Below, in pieces: positions 9,889-17,348 of a DNA stretch of 64,000 bases (the stretch's first letter is position 1; every line of letters begins with the position of its first letter). Under the pieces are notes generated by a model, which saw only the letters and a program-made list of their open reading frames with translations, ran no database searches and was not told the DNA's origin. The position numbers were made by a program, and so were the translations under genes. The stretch is from positions 372,001-436,000 of the forward strand of contig JAMLGM010000001.1 in assembly GCA_023957975.1 (NCBI GenBank). Direction: 5' to 3'. The DNA is from Microthrixaceae bacterium. Its GTDB lineage: Bacteria; Actinomycetota; Acidimicrobiia; Acidimicrobiales; Microtrichaceae.

Positions 9889-9894
9889 TAGACT
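9889..9894 (+). promoter_or_regulatory. -10 box of a leaderless promoter for the malic enzyme gene
   Basis: TAGACT ends 8 nt before the ATG at 9903. A TTCGTT hexamer 18 nt upstream is a possible -35. No ribosome binding site is visible, which fits a leaderless transcript. Confidence 0.55.
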
Positions 9895-9902
9895 GCCGGT
9901 TC

Positions 9903-11303
9903 ATGGATCATTCGACGACCGCCGCCTATTCGGTCCGAGTTCAAGTTCGCATGTCGAACGAACCCGGCATGCTCGGACGCCTGACGCTCGCTATCGGCGA
10001 GGCCGGCGCCAACATCTTGGGGATGGGCGGATTCGAGGTGAAGAGCGAGACCGTCGTCGACGACATCATCATCAACTGTTCGAGCGTCGCGCATCAGGAG
10101 GCGGTCCGCAGCGTCATCGAGGGCCTTGAGGGCATCGAAGTGCTCGACTGGCAAGATCGAACCTTCGCCATGCACGAGGGGGGCAAGATCACCTCGATCG
10201 CGAAGTCGCCCCTGGTCGACGCGGACGACCTGTCGATGGCCTACACCCCCGGGGTCGCGCGGGTCTGCATGGAGATCGCGAAGAACGAGGCTCGCAGCCA
10301 CGATCTGACCATCCGCAAGAACACCGTCGCCATCGTCTCGGATGGCACAGCGGTGCTCGGCCTCGGAGATATCGGCCCCTACGGCGCCATGCCGGTGATG
10401 GAGGGCAAGGCATTGTTGTTCAAGCACTTCGCCGATGTCGATGCCTTTCCGATCTGCATCAAGGCCAGCACCGCGGATGAGATCGTGGACCTTGTCATGC
10501 GCCTCGAGCCGACCTTCGGGGGCATCAACCTCGAGGACATCAAGGCCCCCGAAGCCTTCGAGGTTGAAGAGCGTCTCGTCGAGGCGCTCGACATCCCGGT
10601 CTTTCACGACGACCAGCACGGCACCGCGATCGTGACGTTGGCGGCGCTGCAAAATGCCCTCAAGATCGTCGACAAGCGTATCGATGAGGTGAACGTCGTC
10701 GTCGCCGGTGTGGGTGCGGCAGGCGTCGCGGTCACGAAGATTCTGATGAATGCCGGCGTTCGCCACGTCATCGGTGTCGACCGCTCCGGGTGCGTCTTCT
10801 CGGGACGCGAGGGGCTCAACTCGTCAAAGCAATGGTTTGCAGAAAACACCAACCGTGGCGAGGTGCAGGGCCCGATCTCGAATGCCATCAAGGGCGCCGA
10901 CGTGTTCATCGGGCTGTCCGGACCCGATCTCATCACGGTCGACGACGTGCGGTCGATGGCCTCGGATCCGATCGTGTTCGCTATGGCGAACCCCGACCCT
11001 GAGATCCGACCCGAACTGATCCACGACATCGCGGCGGTCATCGCGACCGGGCGTTCCGACTTCCCGAACCAGATCAACAACGTGTTGGCCTTTCCTGGAA
11101 TCTTCCGCGGGGCCTTCGACGCCGGTGCCCGCAAGATCACCGAGAACATGAAGGTCGCTGCAGCCAATGCCATCGCCGAGGTCGTGGGCGACGATCTCAC
11201 CGCCGAGTACATCATCCCCTCGGTGTTCGATGATCGGGTTGCACCAGCGGTTGCCGAGGCCTCGCGTCGAGCCGCGATCGCCGATGGTGTGTGTCGGTCG
11301 TAG
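9903..11303 (+). CDS. NAD(P)-dependent malic enzyme with N-terminal ACT domain
   Basis: 466 aa. Residues 1-90 form an ACT-like regulatory domain (VRVQVRMSNEPGMLGRLT, then GGFEVKSE). Residues 95-465 are a malic enzyme that oxidatively decarboxylates malate to pyruvate. Markers are the YTPGVARVC catalytic tyrosine segment, SDGTAVLGLGDIG, the metal-ligand run NLEDIKAPEAFEVEERL, FHDDQHGTA, and a Rossmann GVGAAG near 265. It has its own leaderless promoter and a strong terminator behind it, so it is monocistronic. Cofactor preference cannot be read from the sequence. An ACT domain suggests allosteric control by a small ligand, which is an inference from the domain family. Confidence 0.93.
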   Translation: MDHSTTAAYSVRVQVRMSNEPGMLGRLTLAIGEAGANILGMGGFEVKSETVVDDIIINCSSVAHQEAVRSVIEGLEGIEVLDWQDRTFAMHEGGKITSIAKSPLVDADDLSMAYTPGVARVCMEIAKNEARSHDLTIRKNTVAIVSDGTAVLGLGDIGPYGAMPVMEGKALLFKHFADVDAFPICIKASTADEIVDLVMRLEPTFGGINLEDIKAPEAFEVEERLVEALDIPVFHDDQHGTAIVTLAALQNALKIVDKRIDEVNVVVAGVGAAGVAVTKILMNAGVRHVIGVDRSGCVFSGREGLNSSKQWFAENTNRGEVQGPISNAIKGADVFIGLSGPDLITVDDVRSMASDPIVFAMANPDPEIRPELIHDIAAVIATGRSDFPNQINNVLAFPGIFRGAFDAGARKITENMKVAAANAIAEVVGDDLTAEYIIPSVFDDRVAPAVAEASRRAAIADGVCRS

Positions 11304-11320
11304 CTGATCGGAGAAGCGAC

Positions 11321-11346
11321 AAGGGCCCCGCCGTGGCGGGGCCCTT
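11321..11346. terminator. GC-rich terminator shared by the malic enzyme gene and tRNA-Phe
   Basis: 12-nt arms AAGGGCCCCGCC and GGCGGGGCCCTT face each other with almost no loop. The hairpin starts 17 nt after the malic enzyme stop and 11 nt beyond the 3' end of the reverse-strand tRNA-Phe, so it can serve both directions. Confidence 0.75.
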
Positions 11347-11357
11347 CTCATTGGAGG

Positions 11358-11430
11358 TGGTCAGGCGGGGCGTCGATCCCCGGACCTACCGCTTTTCAGG
11401 CGGTCGCTCTGCCGACTGAGCTACCTGACC
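11358..11430 (-). tRNA. tRNA-Phe (GAA)
   Basis: 73 nt with a complete cloverleaf: acceptor GGTCAGG/CCTGACC, discriminator A, D stem GCTC/GAGC with G18-G19, anticodon stem ACCGC/GCGGT with loop CTGAAAA, 5-nt variable loop, and T stem CGGGG/CCCCG. The anticodon GAA reads phenylalanine. CCA is not encoded. The T loop reads ATCGACG, so position 54 is A where nearly all bacterial tRNAs have T. Confidence 0.95.
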
Positions 11431-11467
11431 GAGTGTCGACGAGGGACGAACGCCCGATGACGACGAC

Positions 11468-11489
11468 ACCCCCGCCGAGGCGAGGGGGT
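11468..11489 (-). terminator. Possible terminator or processing hairpin behind tRNA-Asp
   Basis: A 6-bp stem ACCCCC/GGGGGT lies 2 nt past the 3' end of tRNA-Asp on the reverse strand. It is short and has no T run. It may separate tRNA-Asp from tRNA-Phe, or mark a processing site. Confidence 0.35.
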
Positions 11490-11491
11490 TG

Positions 11492-11566
11492 CGGTCCCGA
11501 CGAGATTTGAACTCGCGACCTCCGCCTTGACAGGGCGGCGTGCACTCCAGACTGCACCACGGGACC
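11492..11566 (-). tRNA. tRNA-Asp (GTC)
   Basis: 75 nt: acceptor GGTCCCG/CGGGACC with discriminator G as usual for Asp, D stem GTGC/GCAC, anticodon stem CCGCC/GGCGG with loop CTGTCAA, T loop TTCAAAT. The anticodon GTC reads aspartate. The following bases do not spell CCA. It lies upstream of tRNA-Phe on the same strand. Confidence 0.96.
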
Positions 11567-11733
11567 TTCTGGCCGATTGGCCGACGGCTACTTTACAGAT
11601 GGGCGGTCGGGCGATGCCAACTCGGTCGAAGAAAATTCGTGTGGGTCGATCACGGTGACGTCTGATGGCGAGCCGACCGATTAGGACTGAGACGACGTGG
11701 GGCTGCTAAGCTGCATCGCGCCCTAACGGGCAG

Positions 11734-11806
11734 GCCCCCATCGTCTAGCGGCCTAGGACACCGCCCTTTCACGGCGGCAGCACGGGTTCGAATCCCGTTG
11801 GGGGTA
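11734..11806 (+). tRNA. tRNA-Glu (TTC)
   Basis: 73 nt: acceptor GCCCCCA/TGGGGGT with a G-U first pair, anticodon stem CCGCC/GGCGG with loop CTTTCAC, T stem ACGGG/CCCGT with loop TTCGAAT, discriminator A. The anticodon TTC reads glutamate. CCA is not encoded. It stands alone, divergent from the other two tRNAs and convergent with kup. Confidence 0.96.
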
Positions 11807-11857
11807 CACCGTTGGGGTACGCGCCGAGTGCGGGCCGCCGAGACGACTTGCCTGACG

Positions 11858-13879
11858 TCAGATTTCGACCTGGACTCCGAGCTCGACGGTGCGGTCGGGC
11901 GGCAACTTGAAGAAGGCGTCGGCCGGGGTCGCGTTGCGGAGCATGAACACGAAGAGGTGTTCACGCCAGATCGCCATCCCCGGTCGCCCGGTCACGCGCA
12001 GGGTCTCACGGCCGAGGATGAAGGTCGCCGAGTCGAACGAGAGCGGCGTGTACAGGGGTGCTTCCTCAGCGAGCAGCGCCGGTATGTCGATCGTGTCGGA
12101 GAACCCGCTGTGGTGCACGATGCGGTGCACTCCGTGCCCGAGGTCGGTGTAGGCGATCCGATCCTGTCCGGTGACGTACGGCCGGTTCTCGAACTTGATG
12201 GCGAGGACGACCACGGTCGACGGGAGCACCCGCGCATGTCGCAGGTGTGAGGAAAGGGCTTGGGGAACGATGTCGGGATTCGATCCCATATAGACCCCGA
12301 GCCCGGGATTGCGCATGATGTCGCGCTCGTCGAGCAGTTCGATGAACGACTCGAGCGGTTTGGCTTCAGCGGCGAGACGCCGTGCGGTGATGCGACGCCC
12401 GGTGTACCAGGTCGTGAAGACGGTCAGGAAGGCTGCCCCGATGGCGAGCGGAACCCAACCCCCGTCGGGAATCTTCGGAATGTTCGCCGACAGAAAGCCC
12501 AGATCGACGATGAGGAGCCCGCCGAGGACCCACATCGCCTTGGCCTTCGGCCATCCGAACCGGTCGCGGGCGACGCGGTAGAACAACACCGTCGTGATCA
12601 CCATGGTTCCGGTGACCGCGAGGCCGTACGCGGCGGCGAGATTGTTCGAGGTGCGAAATCCCAGCACCAAGGCGACACATGCGGCACACAGCAACCAGTT
12701 GATCGCCGGCACGTAGATTTGGCCCTCCTCGCTGTCGGAGGTATGGGAGATCCGCACGCGGGGCAGATAGCCGAGTTGTACCGCTTGGCGCGTGAGGGAG
12801 AACGCCCCGGAGATGAGGGCTTGAGATGCGATCACCGTCGCGGCGGTCGACAACACCACCAGCGGCCACACCGACCAGGACGGAGCCATGCGATAGAAGG
12901 GATTGTCGATGTAGCCAGGATGACTGAGCAGCATCGCCCCCTGTCCGAAGTAGTTCAACATGAGCCCGGGGAGCACCATGGCGAACCAGGCCAACTTGAT
13001 CGGACGCCGACCGAAGTGGCCCATGTCGGCGTAGAGGGCCTCGCCACCGGTGACGACCAGTACGACCGATCCCAGGCAGAACAGCCCGAGCATCCCGTTC
13101 TGAATGAAGAAGTCGACTGCGTACCACGGTGCGATAGCTCGAAACACCGACGGATCATCGAAGATGCGGATCAGCCCGAGCACCCCGAGCGTGAGGAACC
13201 ACACCACCATCACCGGCCCGAATATCCGGCCGACCGTGGCGGTGCCCCGTCGTTGAATCCAAAACAGCGCCACGAGGATCACGATCGCGATCGGCACGAC
13301 GTACCGCGTCATCGAGTCCGTCACCGTCTCCGTACCTTCGAGCGCGGAAAGCACAGAGATGGCGGGGGTGATCATGCCGTCTCCGTACAGGAGAGCGGCA
13401 CCGAACAGGCCGAACAGCACCAACTTGCCGGCGTTGGCTTTGGCCTTCGTCCCATCCGGACGCACGAGCGCCGTCAACACCAAGATGCCACCCTCGCCGT
13501 CGTTGTCGGCGCGCATCACGTAGAAGATGTACTTGATCGAGATCACGATCACCAGCGACCAGAACACCAGCGATAACAGCCCGAGAACGCTCGCGTCGCT
13601 GATTTCGAGCGTCCGATCGTGATGTTCGTGGAACGCTTCCTTCAGCGAGTACAGCGGGCTGGTTCCGATGTCGCCGAAGACGACGCCGAGCGCACCGATG
13701 GTCAGCGCGGCGATGGGCTTCGGAACCCCGTGACCGCTGTCGGCGGCCTCGGAGGTGCTAGCGGACTCGGCGAGTTCGGGATCGGTTGCTGATTCGGCGG
13801 GCTCGGGCTCGGATGCACCGTGCTGGCCCACCGAGGAATCGGCGTCCGCGACACCATCTGAAGGCGACTGATCGGTCAT
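11858..13879 (-). CDS. kup: Kup-family potassium uptake permease
   Basis: 673 aa K+/H+ symporter-type permease. The first ~50 residues are an acidic, Ser/Ala-rich cytoplasmic tail (EPEPAESA), longer than in E. coli Kup. Twelve hydrophobic segments follow from residue 55 on, starting with GALGVVFGDIGTSPLYSLKE, the family signature, and including GEGGILVLTAL and YGDGMITPAISVLSA. The C-terminal ~150 residues are the soluble domain. TACAGT ends 11 nt before the ATG, giving a 5' leader of only a few bases. Transcribed alone; the DUF2017 gene ends 61 nt upstream. Confidence 0.93.
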   Translation of the reverse strand: MTDQSPSDGVADADSSVGQHGASEPEPAESATDPELAESASTSEAADSGHGVPKPIAALTIGALGVVFGDIGTSPLYSLKEAFHEHHDRTLEISDASVLGLLSLVFWSLVIVISIKYIFYVMRADNDGEGGILVLTALVRPDGTKAKANAGKLVLFGLFGAALLYGDGMITPAISVLSALEGTETVTDSMTRYVVPIAIVILVALFWIQRRGTATVGRIFGPVMVVWFLTLGVLGLIRIFDDPSVFRAIAPWYAVDFFIQNGMLGLFCLGSVVLVVTGGEALYADMGHFGRRPIKLAWFAMVLPGLMLNYFGQGAMLLSHPGYIDNPFYRMAPSWSVWPLVVLSTAATVIASQALISGAFSLTRQAVQLGYLPRVRISHTSDSEEGQIYVPAINWLLCAACVALVLGFRTSNNLAAAYGLAVTGTMVITTVLFYRVARDRFGWPKAKAMWVLGGLLIVDLGFLSANIPKIPDGGWVPLAIGAAFLTVFTTWYTGRRITARRLAAEAKPLESFIELLDERDIMRNPGLGVYMGSNPDIVPQALSSHLRHARVLPSTVVVLAIKFENRPYVTGQDRIAYTDLGHGVHRIVHHSGFSDTIDIPALLAEEAPLYTPLSFDSATFILGRETLRVTGRPGMAIWREHLFVFMLRNATPADAFFKLPPDRTVELGVQVEI

Positions 13880-13940
13880 AGGTTCTCAGCACTGTACGCA
13901 CTCGGCACGACCCGGGCGTAGTTGGCGAGTTGAACCGTTG

Positions 13941-14855
13941 CTACAGCGTCGAGCGGAGTGCGGTGACGGCGTCATAGACGATTCCGCCCAGCAACTCATA
14001 GACCCGGTGAAGCCGCCGTTGTTCGTCGGTCCCGGTGGCGACTCCGCCGGGTTCGGTGATCCCAAGTTGGGTGCCGAAGACCAGGCGGGAGTCGTTCACC
14101 GTCCTCATCAACATCGAGAGCTCCTCGGCCGTCGCTCGCTTGGTGTCCATCAGGCGACGAACGGTCTCGAGTGACGCTCGCCGCCGATCGACCAACTCCG
14201 AGCGGGCAAGAATGCTCCACGCGGCATTGCGTTCCTCGTCATCCCCGTATGGGGCAGGAAATAGCCGTTCGATAGCCGGGTCATCCGATTCCAGCAGCCG
14301 GTCCAGTTCCTCGACTGCGTCCTCGATGAGCTTGCGATCGGCGGGGTGCCAGCGGAGCGCGAAGGTCCCGTCGCGCCGTGGGCGGAATCGGGTGAACAGC
14401 ATCGTCGTGCAGTTTGTTGTGAGGTGGTCGAGCGCGTCCACCCAACGAGCGCGCGGGGAAACGTCTTGCCCGCTGAGCCGGCGATGTTCGAGGTCTGCAG
14501 ACGCGACAGTGGCCATGGTGGAAACGGCGCCGGCGAACTCCTCGAGCAGTCCCTCGGTGAAGTCCTGGTGTTCGAGGCCGTAGCGCACCTTGTCGGCACA
14601 CATGTCGACGATGGCCATCAACTCCTCGCGGCCCAGTATCCGGCGTCGCCCGCGGTCGTTTTCGGCGATCTCGACACCGGCGGCGACATCGTCGGCCAGG
14701 TGGGCCAGCCCCGCTGTCAGGACTTCATGCGCGTCGACTGGGAGGTGCAACTCGAAACGGTCGTCGTCGAGCTGGCTGAGCCAAGGGGAATCAGGGGCCC
14801 ATCCGCCGTCGCGCGGGACGTCATCGAAGAGGTCTTCCCCGTCGGACATCGACAT
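13941..14855 (-). CDS. DUF2017 protein with a long N-terminal extension
   Basis: 304 aa. Residues ~156-304 match the DUF2017 family commonly found next to clpS in actinobacteria: RFRPRRDGTFALRW, an IERLFPAPYGDDEERN segment and a C-terminal LVFGTQLGI helix. Residues 1-155 are additional, acidic and helical, and begin with a FELHLPVDAHEVL segment that weakly echoes the start of the DUF2017 domain. The ATG at 14855 shares one base with the clpS stop (TGATG), which is why I prefer it over an ATG at 14882. The family's biochemical role is unknown to me; neighbours suggest a link with ClpS-dependent proteolysis. Confidence 0.8.
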   Translation of the reverse strand: MSMSDGEDLFDDVPRDGGWAPDSPWLSQLDDDRFELHLPVDAHEVLTAGLAHLADDVAAGVEIAENDRGRRRILGREELMAIVDMCADKVRYGLEHQDFTEGLLEEFAGAVSTMATVASADLEHRRLSGQDVSPRARWVDALDHLTTNCTTMLFTRFRPRRDGTFALRWHPADRKLIEDAVEELDRLLESDDPAIERLFPAPYGDDEERNAAWSILARSELVDRRRASLETVRRLMDTKRATAEELSMLMRTVNDSRLVFGTQLGITEPGGVATGTDEQRRLHRVYELLGGIVYDAVTALRSTL

Positions 14856-15160
14856 CAGGTGTCCTGTTGCATGGTCGCCCACAGGCCGTGCTCGTGGAGC
14901 CGCAGCACGTCGACCTCGGCGCTGGCACGATCTCCCGAACTGACCACCGCCTTTCCCTCGTTGTGGACCTGCATCATCAACCGGGTGGCTTTGGTCTTGG
15001 AGTAACCGAAGACCTTCTGGAAAACGAAGGTCACGTATTCCATGAGGTTGATCGGGTCGTCCCAGACCAGCACGACCCAGGGGGAATCGACCTCGCTCGC
15101 CTCGTCGCGTTCAAGAACGCCGACGGGTCCGCTCGGCTCCAACGGGGAGTCGTCGGTCAT
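14855..15160 (-). CDS. clpS: ClpS, N-end rule adaptor of the Clp protease
   Basis: 101 aa adaptor that delivers N-degron substrates to ClpA/ClpC. After a ~27-residue variable tail comes the ClpS core: [16 protein letters not shown] (substrate-pocket Asp and the N-L-M-E-Y helix), [25 protein letters not shown] and a final [12 protein letters not shown]. It overlaps ctaA upstream by ATGA and shares one base with the downstream DUF2017 gene, so the three are translationally coupled. Confidence 0.95.
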   Translation of the reverse strand: MTDDSPLEPSGPVGVLERDEASEVDSPWVVLVWDDPINLMEYVTFVFQKVFGYSKTKATRLMMQVHNEGKAVVSSGDRASAEVDVLRLHEHGLWATMQQDT

Positions 15161-16149
15161 GAGGCCTCCGCCTTCGAGCCGGCCAGTGCCGGGGTGGACG
15201 GGTACGGCTTGCGGCCGTCGGCCTCAGGGTGCGCACGAGGCGTGACCGCCGCCTCGGCAAAGGCGAGACGCAGCGCAAGGATCCAGACCAGTGTCGCGCC
15301 CGCCACGTGGAACCCGACGAGGAGGGCGGGCACTCCGGCGAAGTACTGCCAGTAGCCGAGAGCGCCTTGGGCGACAACCGCGATGAGCAAGTCCTTGGCC
15401 TCGCGAGAAGGCACTCCTCGTCTCGCCGACCGTAGGACCATCCAGACGGTCATCAGACACAACAGCCACACGGTCGCTGAGTGCAGTTGGACGACGGGAC
15501 GCAACTCGATGGGGAGGCGTTCGATCAGGATCTCGGTCCCGTCGTGGCCGACCTTCGCTCCGGTGTGTGCCCCCGCGCTCGTCACCATCGCCCCGCCGAA
15601 CAGGACCAACGCCCCCAAGGTCACGAGCAGCTTCGACTCGAAGGACCACGTTCGCCGGATTGCGGCGACGGCCTTGCCGGGTTCGGTCTCATGATCGGGA
15701 TCGGTCGAGCGTTTCCAGAGCACCATCGCGGCCCACACCAGCATCATGGAGACGAGGAAATGCACCGCGACGACCGAGTAGCGCAGCTCCGACAGCGTGA
15801 CCGCCGCGCCGATCAGAATCTGTGCGACCACCCCGATGACGAGGACCCACGACCAGCGGGTGAGATCGGAGCGTCGCGGCCGTCGACGCAGCGAGCCGAG
15901 CACCGCGAGCACCACCGCGATCGATACGAGGCCGGTGATCAGGCGGTTGACGAACTCGATCATCGGGTGAAACGACAGGGACGCGACGAGCTCACCGTCC
16001 TCACAGGTCGGCCAATCGCTACATCCGAGCCCGGACCCCGTCAGGCGCACCGCCGCGCCGGTGACGATGATGCTGGAAAGCGCCGCGACGGAGATCTGCA
16101 CGATGCGTTCGTAGCCCCGCGGCGTCGGACGGAATCGTTCTGCGGCCAC
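15157..16149 (-). CDS. ctaA: Heme A synthase (COX15/CtaA)
   Basis: 330 aa membrane protein oxidising heme O to heme A for the cytochrome oxidase encoded next door. Eight hydrophobic segments are visible. Conserved histidines lie in [29 protein letters not shown] and [12 protein letters not shown]. The first periplasmic loop has [10 protein letters not shown], the cysteine pair of the Bacillus-type enzyme. GTG start with TAGCGT 6 nt upstream, hence leaderless. It diverges from ctaB, so heme O and heme A synthesis genes share one intergenic region. Confidence 0.94.
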   Translation of the reverse strand: MAAERFRPTPRGYERIVQISVAALSSIIVTGAAVRLTGSGLGCSDWPTCEDGELVASLSFHPMIEFVNRLITGLVSIAVVLAVLGSLRRRPRRSDLTRWSWVLVIGVVAQILIGAAVTLSELRYSVVAVHFLVSMMLVWAAMVLWKRSTDPDHETEPGKAVAAIRRTWSFESKLLVTLGALVLFGGAMVTSAGAHTGAKVGHDGTEILIERLPIELRPVVQLHSATVWLLCLMTVWMVLRSARRGVPSREAKDLLIAVVAQGALGYWQYFAGVPALLVGFHVAGATLVWILALRLAFAEAAVTPRAHPEADGRKPYPSTPALAGSKAEAS

Positions 16150-16155
16150 GGGGTC

Positions 16156-16161
16156 ACGCTA
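16156..16161 (-). promoter_or_regulatory. -10 box of a leaderless promoter for ctaA
   Basis: Read on the reverse strand the hexamer is TAGCGT, with 6 nt to the GTG start at 16149. It is back to back with the ctaB promoter about 95 bp away. Confidence 0.55.
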
Positions 16162-16254
16162 GGCGTTAGGGCGAAGCGGGTTCACATCGGCTTGTCCATC
16201 GGGCGTGCCCACTCGCCTGAACGGCTGCATTGGCCCACCGCCGCCGGCTGGGCG

Positions 16255-16260
16255 TAACTT
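16255..16260 (+). promoter_or_regulatory. -10 box of a leaderless promoter for ctaB
   Basis: TAACTT lies 8 nt before the GTG at 16269 and 5 nt before the preceding GTG at 16266. The spacing favours 16269 as both transcription and translation start. Confidence 0.5.
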
Positions 16261-16268
16261 GGGCCGTG

Positions 16269-17180
16269 GTGTCTTCCACGATCGTGTCATCCACCCCGTC
16301 CACGTCGCCGGGAATCGTCACGAAGCTCGGCGGCTACGTCGCGCTCACGAAGCCGCGCATCATCGAACTCCTGCTCATCAGCACCGTACCGACGATGTTC
16401 GTCGCTCAGCGTGGGGTTCCCGGCATCTGGCTGATGATCGCGACCGTCGTCGGTGGGACGTTGTCGGCTGGCGGTGCGAACGCCATCAACATGTACGTTG
16501 ACCGCGACATCGATGCGTTGATGAGCCGCACGAAGAACCGCCCCTTAGTGACCGGAATCATCGCGCCGCGCAATGCGCTCGTGTTCGCGGTGGGCCTTGA
16601 GGTGGTGGCCTTCTTCTTCCTCTGGATCACGGTCAACCTGCTGTCGGCAGCGCTGGCCGTGGCCGCCTGCCTGTTCTATGTGTTCATCTACACCCTTTGG
16701 TTGAAGCGGTCCTCGGAACACAACATCGTGATCGGCGGGGCCGCCGGCGCGGTGCCTGTCTTAATCGGCTGGGCGGCGGTCACCAACGAAATCACGTTGG
16801 CGCCGATCGTGTTGTTCGCCTTCATGTTCTTCTGGACCCCACCGCATTTCTGGGCCCTTGCGATCAAGTACAAGGACGATTACTCAAAGGCAGCGGTACC
16901 GATGTTGCCGTCGGTGGCGAACTACGACACCGTGACGCGAAAGATCCTGAATTACACATTCTTGGTCGTGGTGTTCAGCCTGCTCTTCGCGGTGACCGCC
17001 GATCTCGGCGTCATCTACTGGACTGCAGCGACGGTGCTCGGAGCGCTGTTCATCTGGCTGGCGGTACGAGTCCGACGCACCGAGTCGCCGGCGATCGCCA
17101 TGAAGCTGTTCACCTACAGCATCACCTATGTCACCGTGCTGTTCGGCGCCATGGCGATCGATGTCCTGGTGGGAGGCTGA
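16269..17180 (+). CDS. ctaB: Protoheme IX farnesyltransferase
   Basis: 303 aa UbiA-superfamily membrane enzyme that farnesylates heme B to heme O, feeding CtaA. The first prenyl-diphosphate binding motif is NMYVDRDIDALMSRTKNRPL near residues 76-95. The second loop carries YKDDYSKAAVPMLP. Nine or so hydrophobic helices are visible. An in-frame ATG at 16230 would lengthen the protein but lies upstream of the TAACTT box, so I chose GTG 16269. It leads into the oxidase structural genes after 168 nt. In that gap I see a TACCGT at 17278 as a possible internal promoter. Confidence 0.92.
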   Translation: MSSTIVSSTPSTSPGIVTKLGGYVALTKPRIIELLLISTVPTMFVAQRGVPGIWLMIATVVGGTLSAGGANAINMYVDRDIDALMSRTKNRPLVTGIIAPRNALVFAVGLEVVAFFFLWITVNLLSAALAVAACLFYVFIYTLWLKRSSEHNIVIGGAAGAVPVLIGWAAVTNEITLAPIVLFAFMFFWTPPHFWALAIKYKDDYSKAAVPMLPSVANYDTVTRKILNYTFLVVVFSLLFAVTADLGVIYWTAATVLGALFIWLAVRVRRTESPAIAMKLFTYSITYVTVLFGAMAIDVLVGG

Positions 17181-17348
17181 CGCTGAGATGGGCTACAGGA
17201 TCCACCTTGACCCGGACGCGCCGACCCGCCGGTTTTTCCCAGACGCCGTTCCTCCAAGTATTGTCCCTTGCTGCAGTACCGTCCGACGTGCCCGCACCTG
17301 CGAGGTGGGGGTCGCCCGGAAGATCGACCACAAGCCTCGAGGCATCAC

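Noticed and set aside
9051-10766. 571-residue open frame antisense to pyrE and the malic enzyme gene
   Set aside because: The forward genes are clear and complete; the antisense frame has no family features or promoter.
12260-13576. 438-residue forward frame opposite kup
   Set aside because: Composition rich in His, Gln and Arg with no recognisable motif; kup on the other strand explains the region.
14856-14882. Alternative upstream start for the DUF2017 gene at 14882
   Set aside because: It would overlap clpS by 28 nt; the TGATG at 14855 gives a coupled start with a normal N-terminus.
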